This document shows, one piece after another, positions 41,348-51,521 of a stretch of 64,000 nt of DNA. The position numbers and the translations under genes are program-made. The notes under the pieces were generated by a model that did no database searches, was not told where the DNA came from, and saw only the letters and a list, made by a program, of their open reading frames with translations. Numbering within the stretch: position 1 is the first letter of the stretch; every line of letters begins with the position of its first letter. The stretch covers positions 49,277 to 113,276 of the forward strand of contig NZ_JARXYX010000035.1 of assembly GCF_029893585.1 (NCBI RefSeq), in the 5' to 3' direction. This DNA comes from Streptomyces sp. LBL. Lineage in GTDB: Bacteria > Actinomycetota > Actinomycetes > Streptomycetales > Streptomycetaceae.

Positions 41348-41707
41348 GTGAGGACCCCCTTTCGCATCACGTCGGCCACGCTCGACGTTCTCGAAGCGTT
41401 CCTGGCCTCCCGCGAAGAGCTCCACGGTTTCGCGGTCGCCAAAGCAGCCGGCAAACCGACAGGCTCCATCTATCCGATCCTGGCCCGCCTCGAACAGGCG
41501 GGCTGGCTCGACAGTCACTGGGAGGCAGAACACCCCGAAGAAGGCCGGCCCCGCCGCCGCTTCTACTTCCTGACCCCGACCGGCGCCCAGGAGGCACGCA
41601 CCATCGTCCTCGAACGACGCGGCCAGCTGCCGACTCCGTCGGTCGCGCAACCGCCCCGCCCCAAACTCGCGTTCGGCTTCCTGGCCCGATGGGCAGGCGC
41701 TTGGTGA
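41348..41707 (+). CDS. PadR family transcriptional regulator
   Basis: 119 residues from GTG 41348 (TTAGGAG just before). RITSATLDVLEAFLASREEL, KPTGSIYPILARLEQAGWLD and GRPRRRFYFLTPTGAQEA are the winged-helix signature. The AT-rich TGCATATATAGAG just upstream (about 41325-41338) may be promoter and operator. It is translationally coupled (GTGA) to the membrane protein gene that follows, the usual pairing of PadR genes with membrane protein genes. Confidence 0.88.
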   Translation: MRTPFRITSATLDVLEAFLASREELHGFAVAKAAGKPTGSIYPILARLEQAGWLDSHWEAEHPEEGRPRRRFYFLTPTGAQEARTIVLERRGQLPTPSVAQPPRPKLAFGFLARWAGAW

Positions 41708-42552
41708 ACGACGTCTTAACCAACCTGGTCATCCCCACCGCCCTCAGCATGGTCATCGGCGAATGCACCGAGGTCTCGCCCTGGCTCGCACGCCGCGTCC
41801 TGCGGCTCGCCGCCCGCCTGCTGGGCAACCCCGAGGCCACCGAGCGTTACGAGGCCGAATGGGTCGCCCTTCTCGATGAGCGCCCGGGCAAGCTGCTGAA
41901 GCTGTTCTTCGCGATCTGGATCGCCCTGCGCGGCACCTGGACGCTGCGGTCGATTCACCGGCCTGCCGTCTCCGGGCCGGAGTCACGCTCGGACCGGGCT
42001 GCGGCGTCAGACTCGGAAGAGCCCCAGCAGCCTCCCGCGCGCGACGGGCAGCATGACCGGCCCCGTTCCCGGCCGCGGCCGGCAGTCCCGCCCTCGGGCG
42101 TCGTGGTCAGGGGGCACTACCGCGTCCGGCGGCGATGGCCACACCGGACGTCGTCACAGCGTCCTCCGAACATGATCCCCCTTGGCCTCACCGTCCTCGC
42201 GCTCTGGGCCGTCCACCTCGTCACCACCACGGACGACCTCGCGGGATTCGCCGAAGCGGCCGCCTCGCTGTCGTTCCTCGCGGTGCTGACCTGGCTCTAC
42301 TGCACGACGACCATGAAACGCGTCCGGTCCCGACTGGCCGCCGCCTCGCTCCGGAAAGAGGACTGGGCACTGCGCATCACGCGCATCCCCGACGGGACGT
42401 TCAGGCGCATCAGGAAGGCCCTCGCCGACGGCGAGGACGTGCACCTCGTCGTCCCCGGACACAACGGGGCCAGCTTCGTCCGCGTCATCGACATCCCGCC
42501 CCTCAGCGGGCTCGCCGTCGTGGCCCGGCCCCGACGCCGTCCGCAGTCCTGA
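41704..42552 (+). CDS. membrane protein coupled to the PadR regulator
   Basis: 282 residues from GTG 41704. The N-terminal half has helical segments with ARRVLRLAARLLGNPEATER then YEAEWVALLDERPGK, as found in proteins paired with PadR in Streptomyces; a Pro/Arg linker follows and then two membrane helices (LGLTVLALWAVHLVTT and ASLSFLAVLTWLYCTTT). A charged tail of about 75 residues ends it. Function unknown. Confidence 0.7.
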   Translation: MNDVLTNLVIPTALSMVIGECTEVSPWLARRVLRLAARLLGNPEATERYEAEWVALLDERPGKLLKLFFAIWIALRGTWTLRSIHRPAVSGPESRSDRAAASDSEEPQQPPARDGQHDRPRSRPRPAVPPSGVVVRGHYRVRRRWPHRTSSQRPPNMIPLGLTVLALWAVHLVTTTDDLAGFAEAAASLSFLAVLTWLYCTTTMKRVRSRLAAASLRKEDWALRITRIPDGTFRRIRKALADGEDVHLVVPGHNGASFVRVIDIPPLSGLAVVARPRRRPQS

Positions 42553-42685
42553 TCCGTTCCGAACCCGGGGCTCTGGCTGCAGGCCGGGGCCCCTTCGGCT
42601 TTTCCCAGATCAGATGGCACTGTCAGTGCCTTCTGTCACCATGCAACCTCATTCCGTCACAACATTTCCAGGGAAGGGGCATACG

Positions 42686-43213
42686 TTGGGGAAGGCATCA
42701 CGGCGCCGCCGCGAACACCGGCTGGGACAGTCAGGGCCGCGGCCACTCGCCCTCACGTTCTGCGACGTCGACTTCGAACGTGGCTCCCCCGCTCACGGCC
42801 GCGGAGTCGAGCCCGCGCCCCCGGAAGGCTGGGTGATCGGCCGGGCCGGGCTCGTCCACGCCGAATGGAACGGCGAGGAACTCCGCTTCACCGGCGACGA
42901 GCTGATTGACGGCCCCCGGCCCGCCAGCCGTCTGATCAACGCCCTGCACGGCAAGCAGCTGGTCATCGGCCACGGCATCCTCACCGCCGACCTCCGCGCG
43001 GCCTCCATGGTCACCGAGGTGCCCGATTCCCCGCTCAAGCGGACCATCGACATGCTCGCCTTCGCCCACCGCATCCGCGGCAAGCGATATCCCACCGGCT
43101 GCGGCCGGTCCGCGCTGGCCAAGCCCGCGTCGCCTTCCACTCCGGGATGTGACGCTACTCTGCGAGACTCCTCCCAGCCCTCGCCAGAGTCGGGGATACT
43201 GGTTCGCTGGTGA
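42686..43213 (+). pseudogene. 3'-5' exonuclease-like gene, 3' end lost at the island border
   Basis: TTG 42686 follows GGGAAGGGG; ATG 42614 or 42641 are alternatives. FCDVDFERG, LHGKQLVIGHGILTADLRAA and KRTIDMLAFAHRIRGKRYPT resemble a DnaQ/RNase-T fold. After GCGRSALAKP the frame degenerates into Ser/Pro-rich sequence and stops, where family members go on with another conserved block. The truncation point (about 43110-43140) is probably where the DISARM segment joined. Confidence 0.5.
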
Positions 43214-43286
43214 TCCATCTGCCGCTCACGGGTTCGTTGTGACTGGCTTCAAAGGAGGGATCGCCGGGCTGGGTGTGAGGGCGTCG

Positions 43287-46200
43287 ATGAAGGAGTCTCG
43301 TCAGGTGGGGACCGCTACGGAACGTCCGCAGGAAGCGGAGAACAGCGCCGGGCGGACGGTGGCGTTGCCGCCGGTCCCCGAGCCGGGGCAGGTCGTCAAG
43401 GTTCGGGGTTCCACGTGGGCGGTGTCAGACGTGCGTCGCCAGGGGCTTCCGCGGAGTCCCGCCGATGAGGGAGTTCCAGGCCTGACGCATGCGGTCAGTC
43501 TGCAGTCGCTGGACGAGGACCGGCTCGGCCAGGAGCTGACAGTGGTCTGGGAGCTGGAGCTTGGCCACACCGTCGAGCCGGACCAGGGGCTGCCGGAAAC
43601 CGTACGACCCGAGGCATTCGACGATCCGAACACGCTCGCCGCGTTCGTCGACGCAGTGCGCTGGGGCGCGGTGACCTCAGCAGATGCCAACTCGTACCAG
43701 GCTCCTTTCCGCAGTGGTGCGAATGTCGAGGCGTATCAGCTGGAGCCGTTGCGCAGGGCGCTGCAGTCTTCCCGAACGAACCTGCTGCTCGCCGATGACG
43801 TGGGCTTGGGAAAGACCATCGAAGCAGGCTTGGTCTTGCAGGAGTTGTTGCTGCGTCACCGGGCACGGACGGCCGTCATCGTCTGCCCGCCGAGTTTGGC
43901 GTTGAAGTGGCAGGACGAGATGCGGGAGAAGTTCGGCCTGGAATTCGTGATCGTCAACAGTGCGCTGATGGCGAAGGTGAAGCGCAGCCACGGACTGAAT
44001 GCGAACCCGTTCCGACTGTACCCGCGTGTCATTGTGAGCATGGCCTGGTTGCCGTCGCTGCGGGCGCAGCGGCTGCTGCGTGACGTGATGGCCGATGTGC
44101 GCAGCGCGTCGACTGCTCGGCGGTTCGCCTTCGACATGCTCGTGGTCGACGAGGCGCACCATGTGGCGCCAGCCAGTCCGACAACGGCTCCGGGACAACG
44201 CGGGTACGCGGTGGACAGCCAGCGCACCACGGCGACGATGAGGCTGGCCGAGGCATGTGAGCACCGCCTGTTCCTGAGCGCGACACCGCACAACGGCTAC
44301 TCGGAGTCGTTCACGGCCCTCTTGGAGATGATCGACAGCCGCCGGTTCACCCGCGGCGCCAGCATCGACGAAAAGGCGCTGCGCGACGTGGCCGTACGAC
44401 GCCTGAAGAGCGAATTGCCGGAGAAGGGATTCAAGGCTCGTCAGCTCAAGACGATCCAGTTCGAGCCGTCACAGGGGGAGCAGAAGCAGTTCGAGAGACT
44501 GGAGCGGCTGCTTGCCGAGAGCGCCCGCGCCAACGGTAAGGGCAAGGGCGGCGACATCGTCTCGATACTTCTGAAGAAGCGTTTCCTGTCCAGCCCTTGG
44601 TCGTTCGCCAGGACCATGGAGCTGTACGAGGCAGCCGATCCAGGCGACCGCCAGCTGGACCTGGACGACGACGCCGGGTACTACGCCGAGGTCATGGGCA
44701 GCGGACAGTCGGACGAGGAGGAAGGTGACGCCGACCACCCCGAGTTCACCGCCCTTCGGCACTCCAAGGGCTCGGACGCGTTGGTCGCGGCCACCGACAG
44801 CGAGATCGCCTCACTGGTTGAATGGGGCCTCAGTTACGAGCACAAGCCGGATTCCCGGCTCGAGGCCCTCATCTCCTTCCTCAACGTCCACTGCCGTACG
44901 TCCGACGGGCAGCTCTGGACGAATGAGCGGGTGGTGGTCTTCACCGAGTACGCCGCCACGCTCGACTGGATCGCCGGAGTGCTGCGCCAGCGTGGCTACA
45001 AGGACAGGCTCGAAACGATCCAGGGCTCGACCCCGGCTGAAGAGCGCGAGAAGATCCGGGCGCGGTTCACCGAGAGTCCCGACAAGCATCCGGTGCGCGT
45101 CCTGCTCGCTACTGATTCTGCGGGCGAGGGCATCGACCTCCAGACGCACTGCCACCGCCTGATCAACTTCGACATCCCGTTCAACCCTTCCCGCCTCGAG
45201 CAGCGGATTGGCCGGATCGACCGGTACGGGCAGACACAGAGTCCCGAGATCTACCACTTCGTTCCCGAGTCGACCTCCACGACGTATACGGCGGACATGC
45301 AGTTCATGGGGATCATCGCCACCAAGGTGGGAACGGCAACTAACGATCTCGTGGGCAAGGTCAACCAGGTCATCGACTCCGACGTTCAGGAGCACTTCAG
45401 CCCGTCCGGCGGCAGCCGCAAGTCGCGGCCCACCCCGCCCGACGACGGAAACGAGGTCATCAACCAGGCACTGGCCGGCGGCGTTGGGCTGAACCGTCAG
45501 CTCACCGAACTCGCCCGGAGCTACGACGACCGTAAGGCGGCGATGCACCTGACACCGGCCAACGCCCGACGCGTAGTGGACACCGCGCTCGCTCTGGACG
45601 CACAGCCGCCCCTGGAGGAAATCGGTGACGACCGGACCGAAGCGCAGGTCTTCGAGGTTCCCTACCTGGGCCGATCCTGGCAGTTTGCCCTGCGAGGCCT
45701 GGACACACGGCTGGATCCGGGCGTGCTGCGACCGATCACCTTCGACGACAAGGCGGCACAAGGACGCACGGACCTTGTCCACATCCACCTCGGCCATGCC
45801 CTGATGCAGCGGGCCACCCGCACCCTGCGCAGCGCTCTGTTCAGCGTGAACTCGCAGATCAACCGGGTCAGCGCAGTCGTCACTCCCGGTCTCACAGAAT
45901 CGTGCGTAGCCGCTGTGTCCCGGCTCGTCCTGGTCGGACGCGGAGGCCTGCGGCTGCACGAAGAAGTGTTCCTCACCGGCATTCGACTGCGCGGACGGGC
46001 GCTCGCCGAGGCCAAGGTCGAACAGGTACTGGATGAGACCCTGGACGCCGACAACCTGGAACTGGCCGACGAGCAGGTACGCGCCCACCTCTCAGCCCTC
46101 TGGAACGACGACGGAGCCCGACTGCGTCCCCGGCTGCTGAATGCGATGGAACGCAAGAGCGAGACTCTGCAGGAGAAGGTCACCCAGACCCTCAAAGACC

Positions 46201-46517
46201 GCGAACAGACGGACATCAAGCGGGCCCGTGAGATCTTCGACGCGTTCCGAGTCAACCTGCGGGACTCCCGCGACGCGCTGGACCGGGCCATCCGAGCGGA
46301 AGAAGAAGACGTCCTCTTCAGCGACGACCAGCAGAAGCAGCGCCGCCGGGACCTCAACCACATGAACGAGCGCCTCGAGAGCCTGGACAACGAGGAGGCC
46401 CGCGAGATCGCCTCGATCCGGGAGCGCTACAGCGACATCAAGCCGTATGTTTCGGCCGCCGCTGTGGTGTTCGCACTGACCCCTGAAGACGCGAGGAACG
46501 GAATGGTCGAGGCATGA
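43287..46517 (+). CDS. drmD: DISARM helicase DrmD (SNF2-type)
   Basis: 1076 residues from ATG 43287 (GAGGG upstream; GTG 43275 possible). Helicase motifs: LADDVGLGKTIEAG (about 168), VDEAHH (about 286), FTEYAATLDWIAGVL, and ATDSAGEGIDLQTHCHR with LEQRIGRIDRYGQ (about 605-655). This SNF2-like helicase marks class 1 DISARM, a defence that blocks phage DNA early after entry while a methyltransferase marks the host. It opens the operon; its stop overlaps the drmMI start (ATGA). About 70 bp upstream lies a good SD-like AAAGGAGGG with no start after it, perhaps a relic. Confidence 0.9.
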   Translation: MKESRQVGTATERPQEAENSAGRTVALPPVPEPGQVVKVRGSTWAVSDVRRQGLPRSPADEGVPGLTHAVSLQSLDEDRLGQELTVVWELELGHTVEPDQGLPETVRPEAFDDPNTLAAFVDAVRWGAVTSADANSYQAPFRSGANVEAYQLEPLRRALQSSRTNLLLADDVGLGKTIEAGLVLQELLLRHRARTAVIVCPPSLALKWQDEMREKFGLEFVIVNSALMAKVKRSHGLNANPFRLYPRVIVSMAWLPSLRAQRLLRDVMADVRSASTARRFAFDMLVVDEAHHVAPASPTTAPGQRGYAVDSQRTTATMRLAEACEHRLFLSATPHNGYSESFTALLEMIDSRRFTRGASIDEKALRDVAVRRLKSELPEKGFKARQLKTIQFEPSQGEQKQFERLERLLAESARANGKGKGGDIVSILLKKRFLSSPWSFARTMELYEAADPGDRQLDLDDDAGYYAEVMGSGQSDEEEGDADHPEFTALRHSKGSDALVAATDSEIASLVEWGLSYEHKPDSRLEALISFLNVHCRTSDGQLWTNERVVVFTEYAATLDWIAGVLRQRGYKDRLETIQGSTPAEEREKIRARFTESPDKHPVRVLLATDSAGEGIDLQTHCHRLINFDIPFNPSRLEQRIGRIDRYGQTQSPEIYHFVPESTSTTYTADMQFMGIIATKVGTATNDLVGKVNQVIDSDVQEHFSPSGGSRKSRPTPPDDGNEVINQALAGGVGLNRQLTELARSYDDRKAAMHLTPANARRVVDTALALDAQPPLEEIGDDRTEAQVFEVPYLGRSWQFALRGLDTRLDPGVLRPITFDDKAAQGRTDLVHIHLGHALMQRATRTLRSALFSVNSQINRVSAVVTPGLTESCVAAVSRLVLVGRGGLRLHEEVFLTGIRLRGRALAEAKVEQVLDETLDADNLELADEQVRAHLSALWNDDGARLRPRLLNAMERKSETLQEKVTQTLKDREQTDIKRAREIFDAFRVNLRDSRDALDRAIRAEEEDVLFSDDQQKQRRRDLNHMNERLESLDNEEAREIASIRERYSDIKPYVSAAAVVFALTPEDARNGMVEA

Positions 46518-49500
46518 TCCGCAAGTACCCCCCGACTGCCGCTGGCTTGCACCGCGCCTGGCTCGAACTGGTCGACGCAGACGGCCCATTCCTCGCCGTG
46601 CCGGCCCTCGAACGAGTCTGGCCCCAGGGAATTCCCCAGCCGAACCCCCGGGCCCTCGACGCACTCAAGGACGCCAAACCCGCCTTTGAGAAGGCATGGG
46701 AGAACTGGGACACCCACCGCGAAGACACGGCCGCTCTGGATTTGTACCGCGAGGCCCGCGACACCTGGGTCGACCTCGTACTGCGCCAAGGGCTGCGCTG
46801 GATCAACTCCTACACCGTCCCCGCGCCGGCCGCCGCCGAGGTGCGCTCACCCGACTACACCGTGACCGTCCGTGCCGACGGCGCCCTCGTCGAAGGCGAG
46901 ACCACGGGGGCGCTTGTCCTGGTCATCGACCCCGTTGACTCCCTGCGTGATCCGCTCACTGACGGCTGGTCCGCGAGCCCGATCGACCGTATGGACGAGC
47001 TGCTGCGCGCCTCCGAGATCCCCATCGGTGTCGTCACCGACGGCCGCTGGTGGGCGATCGTCAGCGCCCGCCCGCAGACCATGGTCGCCTCCGGCATAGT
47101 GGATGCCCAGGACTGGATCACGGAGCCTCAGACCCGTAACGCCTTCATCGAACTCCTCCAACGCCGGCGTCTGGTCGGCGGAAAACCGGCCGACCGGCTC
47201 ACAGAACTGTTCGGCGAGTCCGTCGCCGCTTCGGAGAAGATCACTGAGGCGCTCGGCACCCAGGTTCGACGCGCCGTCGAACTCATCGTCCAGGCCCTGT
47301 CCGAGGGAGGCCTGGACGCAGTGCGCGGCGGCGAACCCGACCCGCTCCCGGACCGGCGCGGCGAGGTCTACGAGGCGGCCGTCACCGTCATGATGCGCGT
47401 CGTCTTCCTTCTCTTCGCGGAGGAACGAGGCCTGCTCCCCGAGAACGAGCTGTTCGCGATGGGATACGGCGTCAGTGACGAACTCGACCAGCTCGATGCC
47501 CGGCAGAACGAGGAAGGCGACCAGGCCCTCGATGCCACCTACCTCACCTGGCACCGCCTCCTGGCCACATCCCAGGCCCTCTACCAGGGCGCTACCTTCG
47601 AGGACCTGCGTCTTCCCGAGTACGGCGGCTCGCTTTTCGACCCCTCCCGCTTCCCCTTCCTCACCGCCCGTGACTCCCAGGGCGCCCTGGCCATCACTGT
47701 CAGCGACCGCGTGATGCATGAAGTGCTGCGCGCCGTCCAGATCGCTCAACTGGCTGGCGGCGCCCGCCGCATCTCCTTCCGAGACATCGACGTCGAACAG
47801 ATCGGCTACATCTACGAGGGCCTGCTCGGATATTCCTGCGAGGACGTGGACGAGGTCATTGTTGGACTCGCTGGTCGGGCGGGCTCCGAACCCGAGATGC
47901 CGCTCGTCACACTCGAGGAGCTCGCCGAGGCGGCACCCGACGAGGTCGCTCTCGCGGAAGCCATCTTGGTATGGGTCAAAGAGAACCAGCCCGCCGCCAA
48001 GCCTCCGACGAGGGCTGCTCTCACCAAGGCGCTCAAGGCCGGCGACACCCTCGACGACACCGAGAACGCCCTGCGTGACCTCACCGATGACGAAGATCTG
48101 CGCGAGAGGCTGCGCCCGTTCATCGGCATCATCCGCAGAGACCTGCGAAACCGCCCCCTTGTGGTCGAGCCTGGCGGTGTCCTCCTGGTTGAGACACCCT
48201 CACGTGCTTCGGCCGGGGCGCACTACACACCACGCTCACTCGCTGAAGAGGTGGTACGCCACGCTCTGGAACCACTCGTCTACTTGCCCGGCCCTCACCA
48301 GACGGCCGATCAGGACACCTGGCAACTGGTTTCCTCGGACGAGATCCTCGATCTCAGGATCGCAGACATCGCGTGCGGCTCAGGCGCATTCCTGGTCGCT
48401 GCAGCCCGGTACTTGGCCGCCAGGCTCGTCGAGGCATGGCGTCGTGATCACGTGGCCACCGGAAATGCACATGACCTGCATGTCCGCGCGATAAGGAAAG
48501 TTGTCGCGAGGTGCCTCTATGGCGCGGACATCAACGGCATGGCCGTTGAGATGTGCAAGCTGTCGCTGTGGTTGGTCTCCCTCGACCCGAAACTTCCGTT
48601 CTCGTTCGTCGACGACAAGGTGCTCCACGGCAACTCTCTGCTCGGACTCACGGACGCCGAGCAGATCCGCGCGCTACACATCACCCCGGGCAAGGGTGCG
48701 GCAACCCCCCTCTTCGACCTCGATGATGGCGCAAAGGTGATCCGGCACCTCGACATCGACGGCGTGCTCACCCGGGCGTCGAGGCTGCGCCAAAGTCTCG
48801 CGAGCGAGATCAACGTCGATGACCCACAGCGTTCAGCCACCACCAAGCGGCGGCAGTGGCGCGAGTATCAAGAGCTGACCCGACAGCTCACAGACGTCGC
48901 CGACGGTGTGATCGCGGCCGGCCTACGCGTCGGAGGCAAGCCGGGCAAGGCACTGACCGAGGCGTACGAGAACCTTCGCATCGCGGTCAGCCTGGCCCAC
49001 CCCGCGGAGGAGGGTGGTAGGTCCAACCTCACCATGCTCGACGACATCCTCGCCGCAGGCCTCACACCCACAGTGGAGACGGACTACGCGCGCTGGAAGC
49101 CGCTGCACTGGATCCTCGCTGTGCCGGACGTCATGGAGCGAGGCGGGTTCGACGCGATCATCGGCAACCCACCGTTCCTGGGCGGCCAGAAGCTCACTGG
49201 GACTATGGGCACGAACGTCCGCGACTGGTTCGTCTCCGTGCTCGCGAACGGCCGCAAGGGAAGCGCGGACCTCGTCGCCTACTTCACCCTCCGGGCGCAC
49301 CAGCTTCTCGCGGCTCGTGGATACACCGGCCTCATCGCCACCAACACGCTCGCGCAGGGCGATACGCGGGAAGTGGGGCTCGACCACATCACGGAAAGCG
49401 GCGTCGACATCCGAAGGGCCATCAAGAGCGCACCCTGGCCGTCCGCCTCGGCGGCGCTGGAGTACTGCGCGGTGTGGACTAGCAAGCAGCCGCTTGCGCC

Positions 49501-50512
49501 CGAGGCGACGCGTGTCCTGGACGGTGAGGAGGTATCGGGCATCACCTCCTCCCTCGACCGCAAGTCCCGAGTCTCGGGTCGGCCATTCCGGCTGGTAGCC
49601 AACCGCGGGAAGTCCTTCCAAGGATCCAATGTGCTCGGCAAGGGTTTCATTTTGGAGTCCGAGCAGGCACACGATCTGATCGAGCGTGACCACCGCAACA
49701 AGGACGTCCTCTTCCCCTACCTGAACGGCGAAGACCTCAACTCCCGGCCTGACTTCTCGGCAAGCCGCTGGGTGATCAACTTCCATGACTGGCCCGAGGA
49801 ACAGGCGCGGAACTACCCCGAAGTATTCGACATCGTCGAGCGCCTCGTGAAACCCGTACGCTTGTCAAATAACCGCAAGGTCTACCGGGACTATTGGTGG
49901 CAGTATGCCGAGAAGCGACCTGCCATGCTCGCGGCCATCGAAGACCTGGATCGTGTCCTGGTGGTAGCTCGCGTCAGCAAGACGTGTCTCCCGGTCTTCG
50001 CCCCAACAGGTCAGGTAATCAGCGAAGCCACTGTGATCTTTACGAGTAACAGTGCATCGGACCTCGCGCTGCTCAGTAGCGGCATCCATTACTTGTGGGC
50101 TAGCACATGGGGGTCCAGTCTCAAGGGAGACTTGCGCTATACGCCGTCTGACGTTTTTGAGACATTCCCGCAACCGGCCCTCTCGGCCACGAAAAGCCTG
50201 GCCGACCTGGGTGCTCTACTGAATGAGACTCGATCTGCGATCATGCTTGAACACAATCTCGGCCTGACGAGACTTTACAACAGATTTCACGACCCTGCCA
50301 CCACCGAGAAGGAAATTGGCGAACTAAGAGATATTCACACCCGTATCGATCAAGCCGTGGTGAGCGCTTACGGATGGAATGATCTCGATCTCGAGTACGT
50401 TTTTCAGCAGGGCAAGAAGGGGTCTCGTCGCTCCTTTAACGATGCCACCCAATTGGAGACCCTAGACCGCTTGCTCGCCCTCAATCATGCGTACAGTCAA
50501 GGAGAAAAATGA
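46514..50512 (+). CDS. drmMI: DISARM adenine-N6 methyltransferase DrmMI with an invertible C-terminus
   Basis: 1332 residues. The SAM-binding motif is ADIACGSGAFLVAA (about 618-631) and the catalytic motif IIGNPPFLGG (about 883). The large N-terminal part and the C-terminal target-recognition region resemble Eco57I/PglX-type enzymes. It methylates the host's DISARM sites. Codons 1042-1152 lie in a 334-bp segment repeated perfectly, in inverted orientation, at 51083-51416; the last 180 codons (49971-50512) have an alternative on the other strand. Those last codons are visibly less GC-rich than the rest. Inversion would give a protein of about 1329 residues with a new tail. Overlaps drmD by ATGA. 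Confidence 0.92.
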   Translation: MIRKYPPTAAGLHRAWLELVDADGPFLAVPALERVWPQGIPQPNPRALDALKDAKPAFEKAWENWDTHREDTAALDLYREARDTWVDLVLRQGLRWINSYTVPAPAAAEVRSPDYTVTVRADGALVEGETTGALVLVIDPVDSLRDPLTDGWSASPIDRMDELLRASEIPIGVVTDGRWWAIVSARPQTMVASGIVDAQDWITEPQTRNAFIELLQRRRLVGGKPADRLTELFGESVAASEKITEALGTQVRRAVELIVQALSEGGLDAVRGGEPDPLPDRRGEVYEAAVTVMMRVVFLLFAEERGLLPENELFAMGYGVSDELDQLDARQNEEGDQALDATYLTWHRLLATSQALYQGATFEDLRLPEYGGSLFDPSRFPFLTARDSQGALAITVSDRVMHEVLRAVQIAQLAGGARRISFRDIDVEQIGYIYEGLLGYSCEDVDEVIVGLAGRAGSEPEMPLVTLEELAEAAPDEVALAEAILVWVKENQPAAKPPTRAALTKALKAGDTLDDTENALRDLTDDEDLRERLRPFIGIIRRDLRNRPLVVEPGGVLLVETPSRASAGAHYTPRSLAEEVVRHALEPLVYLPGPHQTADQDTWQLVSSDEILDLRIADIACGSGAFLVAAARYLAARLVEAWRRDHVATGNAHDLHVRAIRKVVARCLYGADINGMAVEMCKLSLWLVSLDPKLPFSFVDDKVLHGNSLLGLTDAEQIRALHITPGKGAATPLFDLDDGAKVIRHLDIDGVLTRASRLRQSLASEINVDDPQRSATTKRRQWREYQELTRQLTDVADGVIAAGLRVGGKPGKALTEAYENLRIAVSLAHPAEEGGRSNLTMLDDILAAGLTPTVETDYARWKPLHWILAVPDVMERGGFDAIIGNPPFLGGQKLTGTMGTNVRDWFVSVLANGRKGSADLVAYFTLRAHQLLAARGYTGLIATNTLAQGDTREVGLDHITESGVDIRRAIKSAPWPSASAALEYCAVWTSKQPLAPEATRVLDGEEVSGITSSLDRKSRVSGRPFRLVANRGKSFQGSNVLGKGFILESEQAHDLIERDHRNKDVLFPYLNGEDLNSRPDFSASRWVINFHDWPEEQARNYPEVFDIVERLVKPVRLSNNRKVYRDYWWQYAEKRPAMLAAIEDLDRVLVVARVSKTCLPVFAPTGQVISEATVIFTSNSASDLALLSSGIHYLWASTWGSSLKGDLRYTPSDVFETFPQPALSATKSLADLGALLNETRSAIMLEHNLGLTRLYNRFHDPATTEKEIGELRDIHTRIDQAVVSAYGWNDLDLEYVFQQGKKGSRRSFNDATQLETLDRLLALNHAYSQGEK
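49637..49970 (+). repeat. 334-bp inverted repeat, expressed-side copy
   Basis: Compared base by base with the complement of 51083-51416: no difference seen. It encodes GKGFILESEQAHDLIERDHR through to DLDRVLVVA of DrmMI. At both ends the two copies diverge at once but remain homologous at protein level. Confidence 0.97.
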
Positions 50513-50536
50513 GCATCGCGATACCTCGAGTAGAGG

Positions 50537-50549
50537 GTCAACTATTGAC
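50537..50549. promoter_or_regulatory. small palindrome between the two tail stop codons
   Basis: GTCAA-CTA-TTGAC lies in the 37 bp between the drmMI stop (50512) and the stop of the silent tail (50550, other strand), near the midpoint of the invertible segment. Symmetric placement would serve either orientation, for example as a weak terminator. Confidence 0.35.
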
Positions 50550-51521
50550 TCATTCCGCACGGCGACGCCCATGGTTTAGTTCGAGTAGCCGATCGAGAAT
50601 CTCGGCATTGATGGCACCATCGAGGGTGCGGCGAACGCCTTGTCTAGTTTCATGGAAGCCATGTCGAATATCCAGATCGTGCCAGCCGTACAAATCTGCC
50701 ACTGTGCGATCGATGACCTCATGCGCTTCTCGCAGGGTTCGAATGCCTGCATCAGTGATGACGGGGTCATGGAAGGCATTGTAAAGCTTTGTTAGCCCTT
50801 CGCCGCGTTCCATCGCGAGTTCTTTTCGAAGTCGATGCAGGGCTGCACCCTGTTCTGTAAGAGCAGGCTTAAATCTGGGATGAGGAAGAGTCTCATAAGC
50901 ATCGGAAGGTGAGTAATTTAGATCTGCCTTCATTGTTGATGAATTGCGCCATGCCCAGCTGGTATGAAACGAACTGGACAGGAAAGCGAGATATTCGTCA
51001 TCATCGACCGCGAAGACGCAGAGCTTATGGGCCAAGACTTGCCGACTAGACGTCCACGTCGGCATCATCGTCCTGCTGACAAGAGCTACCACCAGGACAC
51101 GATCCAGGTCTTCGATGGCCGCGAGCATGGCAGGTCGCTTCTCGGCATACTGCCACCAATAGTCCCGGTAGACCTTGCGGTTATTTGACAAGCGTACGGG
51201 TTTCACGAGGCGCTCGACGATGTCGAATACTTCGGGGTAGTTCCGCGCCTGTTCCTCGGGCCAGTCATGGAAGTTGATCACCCAGCGGCTTGCCGAGAAG
51301 TCAGGCCGGGAGTTGAGGTCTTCGCCGTTCAGGTAGGGGAAGAGGACGTCCTTGTTGCGGTGGTCACGCTCGATCAGATCGTGTGCCTGCTCGGACTCCA
51401 AAATGAAACCCTTGCCCAAGACGTACGAGCCGATGAACGATCTTCCTTGGTTGGCTACCAGCCGGAACGGAATAAGCCTATTTACTGACTTGGTATGCGA
51501 GTCGCCTTCCAGGAATAACCG
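50550..51521 (-). pseudogene. silent alternative C-terminal cassette of drmMI
   Basis: Read on the minus strand it continues the DrmMI sequence: a diverged lead-in (NRLIPFRLVANQGRSFIGSY against GRPFRLVANRGKSFQGSN in drmMI), the identical 334-bp block, then a different tail beginning LVSRTMMPTWTSSRQVLAHK and ending LDRLLELNHGRRRAE. The tail shares the general plan of the expressed one (YSPSDAYETLPHP against YTPSDVFETFPQP) but differs in most residues. It has no methyltransferase domain and no start of its own, so it is storage that becomes expressed only after inversion. Confidence 0.92.
51083..51416 (-). repeat. 334-bp inverted repeat, silent-side copy
   Basis: Exact reverse complement of 49637-49970. 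The 1112 bp between the two copies (49971-51082) is the part that would flip. Both copies are in the same reading phase relative to their tails, so recombination anywhere inside keeps the frame. Confidence 0.97.

Noticed and set aside
49971..51082. Insertion sequence between drmMI and the recombinase
   Set aside because: The inverted repeats are too long and are coding for DrmMI in both copies; the interior encodes two alternative DrmMI tails, not a transposase.
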